In this document: positions 26,270-34,372 of the stretch, in pieces
How the letters are laid out: each line of letters begins with the position of its first letter
Numbering within the stretch: position 1 is the stretch's first letter
NCBI GenBank assembly: GCA_002701295.1
Contig: NZUJ01000082.1
Span: forward strand, 1 to 53,276
DNA length: 53,276 nucleotides
Origin: Ponticaulis sp.
GTDB taxonomy: Bacteria; Pseudomonadota; Alphaproteobacteria; Caulobacterales; Hyphomonadaceae
Direction: 5' to 3'
Program-made: the position numbers and the translations under genes
The notes under the pieces: generated by a model
What the model saw: the letters and a program-made list of their open reading frames with translations, nothing else
Database searches by the model: none
What the model was told of the DNA's origin: nothing

Positions 26270-26764
26270 ATGTTCCGCTCAATTCTCGCTTCCGGCCTGG
26301 TCATTTGTCTTGCTGCATGCGGAGGGCAGGATGCGCCGACACCTGAGCCGACGACCTCAGCATCAGCGCCTGCATCGCCTCAATCCGAAGAATTGTTCAC
26401 CATCACAGAAGCCTATGTCCGCAAACCTCTGATCGGACAAACCACGACAGCTGCCTATTTCACCGTCACATCGGCCTCTGAAACGCCAGCCCGCATTATT
26501 GCTGTATATGCCGACAAGGCAGAGACAGCAGAGCTTCATACACACGAACTGGCGGGCGGCATGATGGAGATGCGGAAAGTCGACGATGTCGAAATTCCAG
26601 CAGGCAGCACCGTGCAGTTCCGTCCGCTCGATAATCACGTCATGCTCTTCGGCGTAGCCGAGGATCTGGAAGATGATGACGAAATGACGATGACAGTTGA
26701 TATCTACACGGACGGCACAACCAAACGGCTGATTTTTCCTGCGCCAATCCGGCCATTTAACTGA
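26270..26764 (+). CDS. Copper chaperone PCu(A)C family lipoprotein
   Basis: A periplasmic copper(I) carrier (DUF461/PCuAC) that helps load the CuA site of cytochrome c oxidase. The 164-residue protein starts at ATG 26270 with GGAG 7 bases upstream; longer in-frame starts fall inside trpS. Lipobox LAAC gives C17. The copper motif is exact: H90-x10-M101-x21-H123-x-M125. A Pro/Ser/Thr linker joins the lipid anchor to the domain. No SCO1 or oxidase genes lie nearby. Confidence 0.9.
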   Translation: MFRSILASGLVICLAACGGQDAPTPEPTTSASAPASPQSEELFTITEAYVRKPLIGQTTTAAYFTVTSASETPARIIAVYADKAETAELHTHELAGGMMEMRKVDDVEIPAGSTVQFRPLDNHVMLFGVAEDLEDDDEMTMTVDIYTDGTTKRLIFPAPIRPFN

Positions 26765-26773
26765 CCAATCAGT

Positions 26774-26799
26774 CTGCTCAACTTGCACTGAGCAGTTTT
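26774..26799 (+). terminator. Intrinsic terminator after the PCu(A)C gene
   Basis: CTGCTCA (26774-26780) pairs perfectly with TGAGCAG (26789-26795) over 8 bases, followed by TTTT. It lies 10 bases after the stop codon. The short T run suggests only moderate strength. Confidence 0.7.
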
Positions 26800-26800
26800 C

Positions 26801-26835
26801 CAGAACACCCTATCGGTAGAACCGGTAGTGTTCTG
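26801..26835 (+). promoter_or_regulatory. Long leader hairpin next to the DUF2333 gene
   Basis: CAGAACA (26801-26807) pairs with TGTTCTG (26829-26835), and CTATCGGT (26810-26817) with ACCGGTAG (26821-26828, one G-U), leaving a CC bulge and a 3-base loop. The stem ends exactly at the Shine-Dalgarno GGAGGA (26835-26840) of the following gene. It may modulate translation, stabilise the mRNA end, or be an operator. Confidence 0.5.
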
Positions 26836-26844
26836 GAGGAAAGA

Positions 26845-27750
26845 TTGGGAGAATTGGCCCGCAGATTCGGGAAATTTACCGTCGGTGCCATGGTTGTGGC
26901 GCTTCTGCTTGCCTATCCTGTTGCCTGTATTCTTTACAGCCGAATTCCCGATCAGATCCCCGAAAACCTGCCCCGTCAAATCTGGGCCGACACACGGATC
27001 GGCGCCTCAATCGAACTCATTGAAAACAAGCTTGAAACCGAAGGCTGGGTGGTAGCGCGGCCTGACTGGCATCCGCAATCCCGATTGACCGCCATGCCAT
27101 CCTTTCAGAAAGGCGTGAGCGAAGTTATGTCCGGCTTTGCGCGCCTTCGAGCAGACCTGGTCGATCCCGGGCAAGGCGCAGATGGCGATCTTTTGCTTGC
27201 CGCAAACCTGCTCGCGGAGGCTGATACAGAGTTCGCAGAAGATCAGATATTTGCCGCCATACAAGCCTTGCGACGATTTGATGGCCTGAAAGCCAGACGC
27301 GTTCTCGACGATACACCTCAGATCGACCTTCTGGCACGTGAAGCCGGCTTGTTCACCGCTGTTCTGGAAAGCTGTTACGCTGATCTGAGAAACATTGCGG
27401 AAAACGGAAGCCGGGCGTTTATCGATCAGACCCGTATAGCCGTTTATTATCGCACGAAAGGCCGTCTTTTCGCAGTTGGCGTTCTACTAAATGCGCAACC
27501 TGATGACATGATCGCCAGCGCGCAATCGCGGTCTTTGATCGCCAACTCACAATCCTCTCTCAGAGAAGCCTACAAACCATCGCCTATTTTGATCTCAAAT
27601 CCAGTCCCGTCTGGCTTCAGTCTTTTTGGAAGTGACTACCTTCAGCTGATGTATCTTGTTTCCGAAGCGCAGGCTGACATGGAAAAGCTGGCCGACCTTC
27701 TGTCAGACAAACCTGCCCCCAGAGCGGTTTCTCTGGTTGAGAGGAGTTGA
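26845..27750 (+). CDS. DUF2333 family membrane-anchored protein
   Basis: A 301-residue protein of the DUF2333 family (PF10095), whose function is unknown. One membrane segment near the N-terminus (about 12-34) is followed by a large, mostly helical, probably periplasmic domain. The start is TTG at 26845, supported by GGAGGA just upstream. The gene stands alone between the PCu(A)C terminator and nfu. Confidence 0.75.
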   Translation: MGELARRFGKFTVGAMVVALLLAYPVACILYSRIPDQIPENLPRQIWADTRIGASIELIENKLETEGWVVARPDWHPQSRLTAMPSFQKGVSEVMSGFARLRADLVDPGQGADGDLLLAANLLAEADTEFAEDQIFAAIQALRRFDGLKARRVLDDTPQIDLLAREAGLFTAVLESCYADLRNIAENGSRAFIDQTRIAVYYRTKGRLFAVGVLLNAQPDDMIASAQSRSLIANSQSSLREAYKPSPILISNPVPSGFSLFGSDYLQLMYLVSEAQADMEKLADLLSDKPAPRAVSLVERS

Positions 27751-27797
27751 TTTCAGCTGATCTGGCGTCCATCTGATAGCCAGCAAGGAGCGCTGAC

Positions 27798-28370
27798 ATG
27801 TTTATTCAGACCGAAGCCACACCAAACCCGGATACGTTGAAATTCCTGCCCGGAAAAGACGTGCTCGGTGAAGGCACTCTGGAGTTTTCATCGATAGATG
27901 AGGCTGGTGCATCACCCATGGCGCAGCGCCTGTTTGATGTGCCGGGTGTTGCCCGCGTCTTTCTTGGCTCCAACTTTGTTTCAGTGACTAAGACACCGGA
28001 CGCAGACTGGCGCCATGTTAAAACCATGTCGCTGGCCGCAATCATGGATCATTACACCTCTGGTATGCCGGTGGTCGACGACGCATCGGCAGGGAATAGT
28101 CAGGGTTCAGCATCCGAATATGAAGGCGATGCAGCAGAGATTGTTTCTGAAATCCTCGAGCTGATCGAGACTCGCGTCCGCCCGGCTGTGGCGCAGGATG
28201 GGGGCGATATACAGTTCGACAAATTTGACCCGGAAACAGGCCTTGTGACGCTTCATATGCGCGGTGCTTGCGCCGGATGTCCATCGTCAACCATGACGCT
28301 CAAGCAAGGCATTGAGAACATGCTTCGCCACTATGTACCCGAAGTCACAGCGGTCGAAGCCGCACTCTGA
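27798..28370 (+). CDS. Nfu-type iron-sulfur cluster carrier
   Basis: Nfu proteins carry Fe-S clusters from the assembly machinery to target enzymes. The 190-residue protein has the alphaproteobacterial layout: an N-terminal Nfu_N domain (starting MFIQTEATPNPDTLKFLPG) and a C-terminal NifU-like domain whose cluster cysteines are C158 and C161 in GACAGCPSS. SD-like AAGGAG precedes the ATG. It is 21 bases upstream of the nitroreductase gene, and fur lies about 1.8 kb further on. Confidence 0.95.
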   Translation: MFIQTEATPNPDTLKFLPGKDVLGEGTLEFSSIDEAGASPMAQRLFDVPGVARVFLGSNFVSVTKTPDADWRHVKTMSLAAIMDHYTSGMPVVDDASAGNSQGSASEYEGDAAEIVSEILELIETRVRPAVAQDGGDIQFDKFDPETGLVTLHMRGACAGCPSSTMTLKQGIENMLRHYVPEVTAVEAAL

Positions 28371-28391
28371 CCACCCATTCCGGAGACTTTC

Positions 28392-28994
28392 ATGTCAGAC
28401 CCCCTTTCGAGCGCAAGTCTTGATCAGATTTTCATTTCCGCAAGAACGCTTGGAACATGGCAGGACAAAGACGTCCCCGAACGCCTGATCAAAGACGTCT
28501 ATGACCTGATGAAATTCGGGCCAACGAGCGCAAACTGCTGTCCGGCCCGCTTTGTTTTCGTCGGCTCTGACGATGCCAAGGCCCGTCTTGTACCCCTCAT
28601 GGATGAGGGAAACCGGGAGAAGACCCAAAAAGCGCCCTGGACGGTCATCATAGCTCATGACCTCGAGTTTCATCAGAAACTTGATGAGCTTTTCCCGCAT
28701 AATCTTGATGCCAAAAACTGGTTTAAAGACCCTATGAAACGCGCCGAGACTGCCTTTCGGAACGGTACGCTTCAGGGCGCCTATCTGATGATGGCCGCAC
28801 GTGCCATGGGGCTTGATTGTGGACCAATGTCTGGTTTCGACCGTGTCGGTGTCGACAAAGAGTTTTTCCAGTCTGAACCCGAAACAGAAAACTGGACAGC
28901 AAACTTCATCTGCAATCTCGGTTATGGCGATGAGTCCATGCTGTTCCCACGAAGCCCGAGACTGAAATTCGAAGACGCCTGCAAAGTTCTCTGA
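28392..28994 (+). CDS. RutE/HadB-like nitroreductase family flavoprotein
   Basis: A 200-residue FMN-dependent oxidoreductase of the malonic semialdehyde reductase (RutE) subfamily. Features are ARTLGTWQDKDVPERLI, the FMN loop GPTSANCCPARFVFV and a C-terminal NLGYGDESMLFPRSPRL. RutE works in pyrimidine breakdown in E. coli, but no rut genes are present here. The enzyme may act on other aldehydes or quinones. It sits tightly between nfu and tsaB. Confidence 0.85.
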   Translation: MSDPLSSASLDQIFISARTLGTWQDKDVPERLIKDVYDLMKFGPTSANCCPARFVFVGSDDAKARLVPLMDEGNREKTQKAPWTVIIAHDLEFHQKLDELFPHNLDAKNWFKDPMKRAETAFRNGTLQGAYLMMAARAMGLDCGPMSGFDRVGVDKEFFQSEPETENWTANFICNLGYGDESMLFPRSPRLKFEDACKVL

Positions 28995-29645
28995 GTGATG
29001 ATCACACTGGGGGTTCATACGGCCGGTGGTTTCTGTGATGTCGCGATCCTTGATGGACCCCGGCTGATCGGACACGCCCGCGAAGAGATGAAGCGCGGAC
29101 ATGACGCGCGGCTCCCGCTTCTCACCCAGTCGGCGGCTCAACTGGCGGGTATCAAGCTCGACCAGCTTGATTGCGTGGCGGTGTGCGTTGGCCCCGGAAG
29201 CTTTACTGGTATTCGTGTCGGCGTGGCTTTTGCCCGCGGTCTCGCGCTGGCCAATTCGGTTCAGGCCGTTGGCGTGACGAGTCTCGAGGCCATGTGCGCA
29301 GATATTGCGCCTGATCAATCAGTTCTGGCTGTAATACCGGCAAAATTGCGTCCGCCTGATCAGACGTTCTGGTCACAGCAGATTACAGGCGATGAAACAG
29401 GCGATCCCACGGAAGAGCCGCTCGGGTCAGTGCTGGAAATTGCGCGACAGCCATTGCACCTCGTCACAACCAGCCAGGGCGCAGACATACTTGGCGCTCA
29501 CATTTCGCTTTCTGAAGTTCAGGTGATTGACCCAACCGCAGAATCTCTGGCGCGATACTCTTTAAAATCCGGGTTTAAACCAAGATCGCCCGGACCGGTT
29601 TACGTAAGAGAGCCAGATGCCACTCCCGCAAAACCTCTCATTTAA
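28995..29645 (+). CDS. tsaB: tRNA threonylcarbamoyladenosine biosynthesis protein TsaB
   Basis: TsaB is the non-catalytic partner of TsaD that supports t6A37 formation in tRNAs decoding ANN codons. The 216-residue protein has the shortened ASKHA fold with GPGSFTGIRVGVAFARGLALA as its clearest signature. The start is either GTG 28995, immediately after the previous stop, or ATG 28998. The 3' end overlaps rimI by 29 bases, a conserved coupling. Confidence 0.92.
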   Translation: MMITLGVHTAGGFCDVAILDGPRLIGHAREEMKRGHDARLPLLTQSAAQLAGIKLDQLDCVAVCVGPGSFTGIRVGVAFARGLALANSVQAVGVTSLEAMCADIAPDQSVLAVIPAKLRPPDQTFWSQQITGDETGDPTEEPLGSVLEIARQPLHLVTTSQGADILGAHISLSEVQVIDPTAESLARYSLKSGFKPRSPGPVYVREPDATPAKPLI

Positions 29646-30105
29646 ATCCATGAAGGCGCTCTCCGATGAGGATGCGCGCGCATTGTCGGGTCTGCATATG
29701 CGCTGCTTCATTGGTAGCGAAGTCTGGTCGCCGGACGAGTTTCTCTCCGTCAGTGGCGATCAGGTGCGTTGGGGCGTCTATGCACAGGATGATCAACAAA
29801 ATCCATTGGCCCTGATCGTCATGATGGATTCTGGAGACGACTGCGAAATCCTGACGATTGGAACACACCCGCAATTCCGGCACATGGGCATTGCGCGTTA
29901 TCTGCTGCAATTTGTCGAAGAAACAGCTCATGAACGAGGCGCGGGCAGGTGCCTTCTGGAAGTTGCTGCAGACAATCCTGCAGCTATTGGACTTTATGTG
30001 TCTGAAGGTTTTGAGCAGATTGGGAAAAGAGCCGCCTATTATCAGCGCGAGAATGGTCATCCAACTGACGCCATAGTCCTGAGTAAAACAATCAGGTATG
30101 AGTAA
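29617..30105 (+). CDS. rimI: GNAT N-acetyltransferase, RimI-like
   Basis: A 162-residue GNAT acetyltransferase. The acetyl-CoA loop is in IGTHPQFRHMGIARYLL, and the motif B part is LEVAADNPAAIGLYVSEGFEQIGKR, as in RimI, which acetylates the N-terminus of ribosomal protein S18. Overlap with tsaB is typical of rimI. In alphaproteobacteria the substrate has not been settled in general. Confidence 0.85.
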   Translation: MPLPQNLSFKSMKALSDEDARALSGLHMRCFIGSEVWSPDEFLSVSGDQVRWGVYAQDDQQNPLALIVMMDSGDDCEILTIGTHPQFRHMGIARYLLQFVEETAHERGAGRCLLEVAADNPAAIGLYVSEGFEQIGKRAAYYQRENGHPTDAIVLSKTIRYE

Positions 30106-30161
30106 GTCTGGACCCGCTTCGCCAATGACGGCATAAGGTGTTTCAAATCGGAAAGGTTGTC

Positions 30162-30581
30162 ATGAGCCGGATTGAAGATCTCTGCCAGAAAAACGGATTG
30201 CGCCTCACAGAGCAAAGGCGCGTGATCGCTCGGATTCTGTCCGAAGCGGAAGATCACCCCGATGCAGAGGAACTTCACCGTCGGGCCTATAGTGTTGACC
30301 GGAATATCTCTCTGGCGACCGTCTACCGAACGGTGAAGCTGTTTGAAGAAGCCGGAATCATCGAGCGACACGACTTCCGTGACGGTCGATCCCGCTTTGA
30401 AGAAGCAACAGAAGACCATCATGATCATCTCATCGACATTCGTTCGGGCGACGTCGTCGAATTCATGAATGAAGAGATTGAGCGCTTGCAAGTTGAGATC
30501 GCGCGTAAACTGGGGTACAAGCTCGTCGATCATCGGCTGGAGCTTTATGGTGTTCCGCTCGATGAAGATGAAAAATCCTGA
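30162..30581 (+). CDS. fur: Fur family iron-responsive regulator
   Basis: Fur represses iron-uptake genes when Fe2+ is plentiful. With the ATG at 30162 (GGAAAGG about 5 bases upstream) the protein has 139 residues. The N-terminal winged helix contains LRLTEQRRVIARIL and SLATVYRTVKLFEEAGI. The His-rich metal site EDHHDHLIDI is present. The CxxC pairs of E. coli Fur are missing, as usual in alphaproteobacteria. An upstream GTG (30138) has no ribosome site. It may control the PepSY-TM gene of this window through the boxes at 50132-50181. Confidence 0.94.
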   Translation: MSRIEDLCQKNGLRLTEQRRVIARILSEAEDHPDAEELHRRAYSVDRNISLATVYRTVKLFEEAGIIERHDFRDGRSRFEEATEDHHDHLIDIRSGDVVEFMNEEIERLQVEIARKLGYKLVDHRLELYGVPLDEDEKS

Positions 30582-30596
30582 ATTTGACGAGCGCAC

Positions 30597-31958
30597 ATGA
30601 CCGCGGCGACCAAACGCCTCTTTATTAAAACCTATGGCTGTCAGATGAACGTCTATGATTCCGAAAGGATGAAGGACGTACTGGCGCCTTTGGGCTATTC
30701 ATCCACCGACACGCCGGAGGATGCTGATCTCGTTTTGCTGAACACCTGCCATATTCGCGAAAAAGCGACTGAGAAGGTGTTCTCGGAGCTCGGTCAACTG
30801 AAGCGCCTCAAGCAGGCTTCGGGTGGCAAGATGTTGCTCGGTGTGACGGGATGCGTTGCGCAGGCCGAAGGCGAAGAGATCATGCGCCGCCAGCCAGCGG
30901 TTGATCTTGTTCTCGGCCCACAGGCCTATCACAAACTACCAGAACTGATCGCGCGCGTGCACCGCGCTGCAAACGAGCGGCTGGAAACTGAATTCGAAGT
31001 CGAAGAAAAATTCGACGCCCTTCCGATTGATCGTCAGGTTGATGGCCCGGCCGCATTCCTGTCCGTGCAGGAAGGGTGCGACAAGTTCTGTTCCTTCTGT
31101 GTCGTGCCCTACACGCGCGGCGCTGAGTTCTCCCGCGATGTCGATACGATCGTTGCGGAAGCCCGTGGCCTTGTTCGCAAAGGCGTGCGAGAGATCAATC
31201 TGCTCGGTCAGAATGTGAATGCCTTTCATGGCCGCGCACCAGCTCTTGATGCAGGTGAAGACTGGTCGCTTGGCAAGCTGATCCGCCATCTGGCCAAGAT
31301 CGACGGCCTGGACCGTATTCGCTTCACCACCTCGCACCCTCGCGACATGGATGACGATTTGATCGAAGCCTTTGGTGACACCGAAAAACTGATGCCATAC
31401 CTGCACCTACCGGTTCAGGCGGGGTCTGATGCTGTTCTGAAGGCCATGAACCGCGGCCACACGGCTGAGCGCTATGTCAAAATCATCGAGCGCCTGCGTG
31501 AAATTCGTCCTGACATGGCTATCACATCAGATTTTATCGTTGGCTTCCCCGGAGAGCGCGATCAGGATTTCGAGGATACCATGTCTCTGGTCGAAACCAT
31601 CGACTATGCGGCGGCCTATTCATTCAAATACTCGCGACGTCCAGGCACGCCTGCTGCAGACATGTTCTCTCAGGTGCCGGAAGAGGTGATGAATGAGCGC
31701 CTCCAGCGTCTCCAGGCTCTGCTCCGTGAGCAACAAACCCGGTTCAACGCGTCACAAATCGGCAAGACACTGCCTGTTCTGGTGACAGGCACTGCGCGTA
31801 ACGAAGGACAAATGGCCGGACGGACGCCTTATCTTCAGGCGACCCACTTTTCCGGCGATGAAAGCCTTGTCGGTCAAATTGTCGACGTCACCATGACGAC
31901 GGCGAGCCTGAACTCTGTAGGTGGCGAACTTGCCAATCAGCCGGAGCCCGTGCGTTGA
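30597..31958 (+). CDS. miaB: tRNA-2-methylthio-N6-dimethylallyladenosine synthase MiaB
   Basis: MiaB is a radical SAM methylthiotransferase that converts i6A37 to ms2i6A37. The 453-residue protein has an N-terminal UPF0004 domain with cluster cysteines C15, C51 and C86, a radical SAM domain with C161-x3-C165-x2-C168, and a C-terminal TRAM domain (about 380-445). It is coupled to phoH by a 4-base overlap (TTGA). The order miaB-phoH-ybeY-corC-lnt is conserved in many proteobacteria. Confidence 0.97.
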   Translation: MTAATKRLFIKTYGCQMNVYDSERMKDVLAPLGYSSTDTPEDADLVLLNTCHIREKATEKVFSELGQLKRLKQASGGKMLLGVTGCVAQAEGEEIMRRQPAVDLVLGPQAYHKLPELIARVHRAANERLETEFEVEEKFDALPIDRQVDGPAAFLSVQEGCDKFCSFCVVPYTRGAEFSRDVDTIVAEARGLVRKGVREINLLGQNVNAFHGRAPALDAGEDWSLGKLIRHLAKIDGLDRIRFTTSHPRDMDDDLIEAFGDTEKLMPYLHLPVQAGSDAVLKAMNRGHTAERYVKIIERLREIRPDMAITSDFIVGFPGERDQDFEDTMSLVETIDYAAAYSFKYSRRPGTPAADMFSQVPEEVMNERLQRLQALLREQQTRFNASQIGKTLPVLVTGTARNEGQMAGRTPYLQATHFSGDESLVGQIVDVTMTTASLNSVGGELANQPEPVR

Positions 31959-32962
31959 GTCTTCGACCCTCCTCGCCGAGTGTGCCGGTGAGCCGGATTT
32001 TTTCAGTTCGCGATCCAGATATCCTGCAGGCTCTTTGCGGCCCGCATCATCGGAACCTTGAGCGCCTCGAACAGCGTTTCGAAGACTATAGTCTCCGTGC
32101 GGAAAGTCAGGGCGGCGGCGTGATGCTGTTTGGCGCGGCTGAGGGTGTGTCACTCGCGGAAACAGCGCTCGGTGCCTATCTGCAAAAGCTGCTCAGCGGC
32201 GTAGAACCCAGCGAGCTGGAGTTCGAAGGCGCAATCAATTCTGCCCTTGCTGTGTCCGTGCGCAAATCAGGTCCCGTGAAAGGCCTTAAAAGCCAGATAC
32301 AGGCGCAGACGGCCGGTCAGACGGCATATCTATCGGCGCTTCAGGATGACGCTGCGGGTCTCGTTTTTGGTGTTGGCCCCGCTGGTACGGGTAAAACCTT
32401 TCTCGCCGTGGCTGTTGGCGCAGCCGAACTTGTCTCGGGCAAGGTCGATCGGCTGATCGTCGCTCGCCCCGCTGTTGAGGCCGGTGAGAAGCTGGGCTTC
32501 CTGCCGGGCGACCTCGAAGACAAGGTCGATCCCTATATGCTGCCAATCTGGGACTCCTTGCGCGAGATGTTTGGTCAGGATCAACTCGACCGCCGCCGCG
32601 TGCGTGGTGAAATCGAGGTCGCTCCACTGGCATTCATGCGCGGCAGAACGCTGAAAAATGCCTTCATCATCGTTGATGAAGCCCAGAACGCCACGATCCC
32701 GCAAATGAAAATGGTTCTGACCCGGCTTGGACGGAATTCGCGGATGGTCATCACCGGCGATCCGTCTCAGGTTGACCTGCCCAACCGTCAGCCATCCGGA
32801 CTGGCCCACGCAATGCACATACTGAAGTCTGTTCCGGGCATCCGGCAGATGCGCCTGACAGCGTCAGATGTTGTTCGGCATGATCTGGTATCACGCATTG
32901 TGGACGCCTACGAGCGTGCGGAAGCCAGCGGGAAAGATGATGGGCGGTCAGATGGCGGATGA
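31955..32962 (+). CDS. phoH: PhoH-like ATPase
   Basis: A 335-residue PhoH-family (YbeZ-type) ATPase, predicted RNA-associated. Walker A GPAGTGKT is at 141-148, and the Walker B region is [18 protein letters not shown], followed by [13 protein letters not shown]. Start is TTG at 31955 with GGAG (31943-31946) 8 bases upstream, overlapping the miaB stop. It overlaps ybeY slightly; YbeZ and YbeY are known partners in ribosome and RNA maturation. Confidence 0.94.
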   Translation: MSLRPSSPSVPVSRIFSVRDPDILQALCGPHHRNLERLEQRFEDYSLRAESQGGGVMLFGAAEGVSLAETALGAYLQKLLSGVEPSELEFEGAINSALAVSVRKSGPVKGLKSQIQAQTAGQTAYLSALQDDAAGLVFGVGPAGTGKTFLAVAVGAAELVSGKVDRLIVARPAVEAGEKLGFLPGDLEDKVDPYMLPIWDSLREMFGQDQLDRRRVRGEIEVAPLAFMRGRTLKNAFIIVDEAQNATIPQMKMVLTRLGRNSRMVITGDPSQVDLPNRQPSGLAHAMHILKSVPGIRQMRLTASDVVRHDLVSRIVDAYERAEASGKDDGRSDGG

Positions 32963-33437
32963 TGTCATCTCAACCGTTAGTCTCGACCTGAGGGTTGAGG
33001 ACGAGCACTGGCTGACCTCGGACACAGAGCAAACGCTTCAAGAGCTCGCGGAAACCGCATTCAATGCCGCTGCACACGCAACGAAATCTGGGCACGTTGA
33101 TCTTCTTTTGACGGGTGATGCCCAGATGCAGGTTCTTAACCGGAACTGGCGCGACAAAGACAAACCAACAGATGTGTTATCATTTCCATCTGATGATCTG
33201 GCTTTTGAAAGCGGAATTCTGGGAGATATCGCACTCGGTTTTGGTGTGTTTACAGAAGACCTGACAAAACTGAAACGTGAGTTTAATGCTCATTTCAGCC
33301 ATTTGCTGATACACGGATACCTGCATCTTCTCGGTTTTGATCATGAAAATGAAGCCGACGCTGATGAAATGGAAGCGCTCGAAACCAATATTCTTGCCGA
33401 ACTGGGTTATTCTGACCCATACTCAACAGGCGCATAG
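32952..33437 (+). CDS. ybeY: Endoribonuclease YbeY
   Basis: YbeY is a metal-dependent RNase for 16S rRNA 3'-end maturation and ribosome quality control. The zinc signature HGYLHLLGFDH is near residue 120. With the ATG at 32952 the protein is 161 residues; in-frame ATGs at 32937 and 32940 are also possible, with GGGAAAG close before them. The start region overlaps the phoH end. Confidence 0.93.
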   Translation: MADDVISTVSLDLRVEDEHWLTSDTEQTLQELAETAFNAAAHATKSGHVDLLLTGDAQMQVLNRNWRDKDKPTDVLSFPSDDLAFESGILGDIALGFGVFTEDLTKLKREFNAHFSHLLIHGYLHLLGFDHENEADADEMEALETNILAELGYSDPYSTGA

Positions 33438-33458
33438 CAACAGGGGAATATTGTCCAA

Positions 33459-34358
33459 GTGGACACTGAAGAATCTTCACCCGGACAGAGTCTCATCGGT
33501 CGTTTGACCGCGGCCCTTTCCAGATCCAATACCGAAGAGGCCAGCACAATCAGCTCGTCTCCCGGGCAGACTACGACCCCCTCACCGGCTGAGCTCCGAC
33601 TTCGCGTCGCAGAGTTTGATCAGATGCGCGTCGAAGATGTCATGATCCCTCGCGCTGAAATCGTAGCGGTTGAAGAACAAACCACTCTGCGCGACCTTGT
33701 CAGGCTATTCGCAGACACAACTCATTCCCGCCTTCCGATTTATCGCGAGACACTGGATGACCCGATTGGTCTCGTGCACATCAAGGACCTTGTTTCCGTG
33801 CTGGCTGATCGTAGCGATGGCGCAACCACTGACGAACTTCAGCCGCTCCATACACTGAGACGTGATATTTTATATGTGCCGCCGAGCATGCGACTGCCGG
33901 ACCTGATGCTGAAAATGCAATCCACGCGGATGCATCTGGCCCTGGTGGTCGATGAATATGGCGGGACTGACGGGATCGTGTCTCTCGAGGATCTGGTTGA
34001 ACAGATTGTCGGAGAAATTGACGACGAGCACGACGATGATGTGCCCTATATCACGACCCGGTCACGCGGCATCTGGGAAGTCGATGCACGTGCTGAAATC
34101 GATGACTTTGAGGTTGAATCTGGCAACGATCTTTCACTCACCGACTTCGAAGATGAGATCGACACTCTGGGCGGCGTCGTTTTTGCCATCGCCGGCAGAG
34201 TGCCTCAGAGAGGTGAGATTATCCGTCACCCGAACGGCGTAGATATGGAAATTCTTGACGCAGACACGCGCCGAATAAAACGGCTCCGACTGCGTGTGCC
34301 GGTTGATGCAAACGCCAAATCCGTAGAAGCAGGTCAGGCCGAGACTAAAGCCTCATAA
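33459..34358 (+). CDS. corC: CorC/HlyC-type CBS-domain protein
   Basis: A 299-residue cytosolic protein with two CBS domains (about 65-195, including VEDVMIPRAEIVAVE and ALVVDEYGGTDGIVSLEDLVEQIVGEI) and a C-terminal CorC_HlyC domain (about 205-285). Family members are linked to Mg2+/Co2+ efflux with CorA. GTG at 33459 is the likely start although its GGGGAA is 12 bases away. The 15-base gap to lnt suggests one transcript. Confidence 0.9.
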   Translation: MDTEESSPGQSLIGRLTAALSRSNTEEASTISSSPGQTTTPSPAELRLRVAEFDQMRVEDVMIPRAEIVAVEEQTTLRDLVRLFADTTHSRLPIYRETLDDPIGLVHIKDLVSVLADRSDGATTDELQPLHTLRRDILYVPPSMRLPDLMLKMQSTRMHLALVVDEYGGTDGIVSLEDLVEQIVGEIDDEHDDDVPYITTRSRGIWEVDARAEIDDFEVESGNDLSLTDFEDEIDTLGGVVFAIAGRVPQRGEIIRHPNGVDMEILDADTRRIKRLRLRVPVDANAKSVEAGQAETKAS

Positions 34359-34372
34359 CGACGGAGCGCGCC

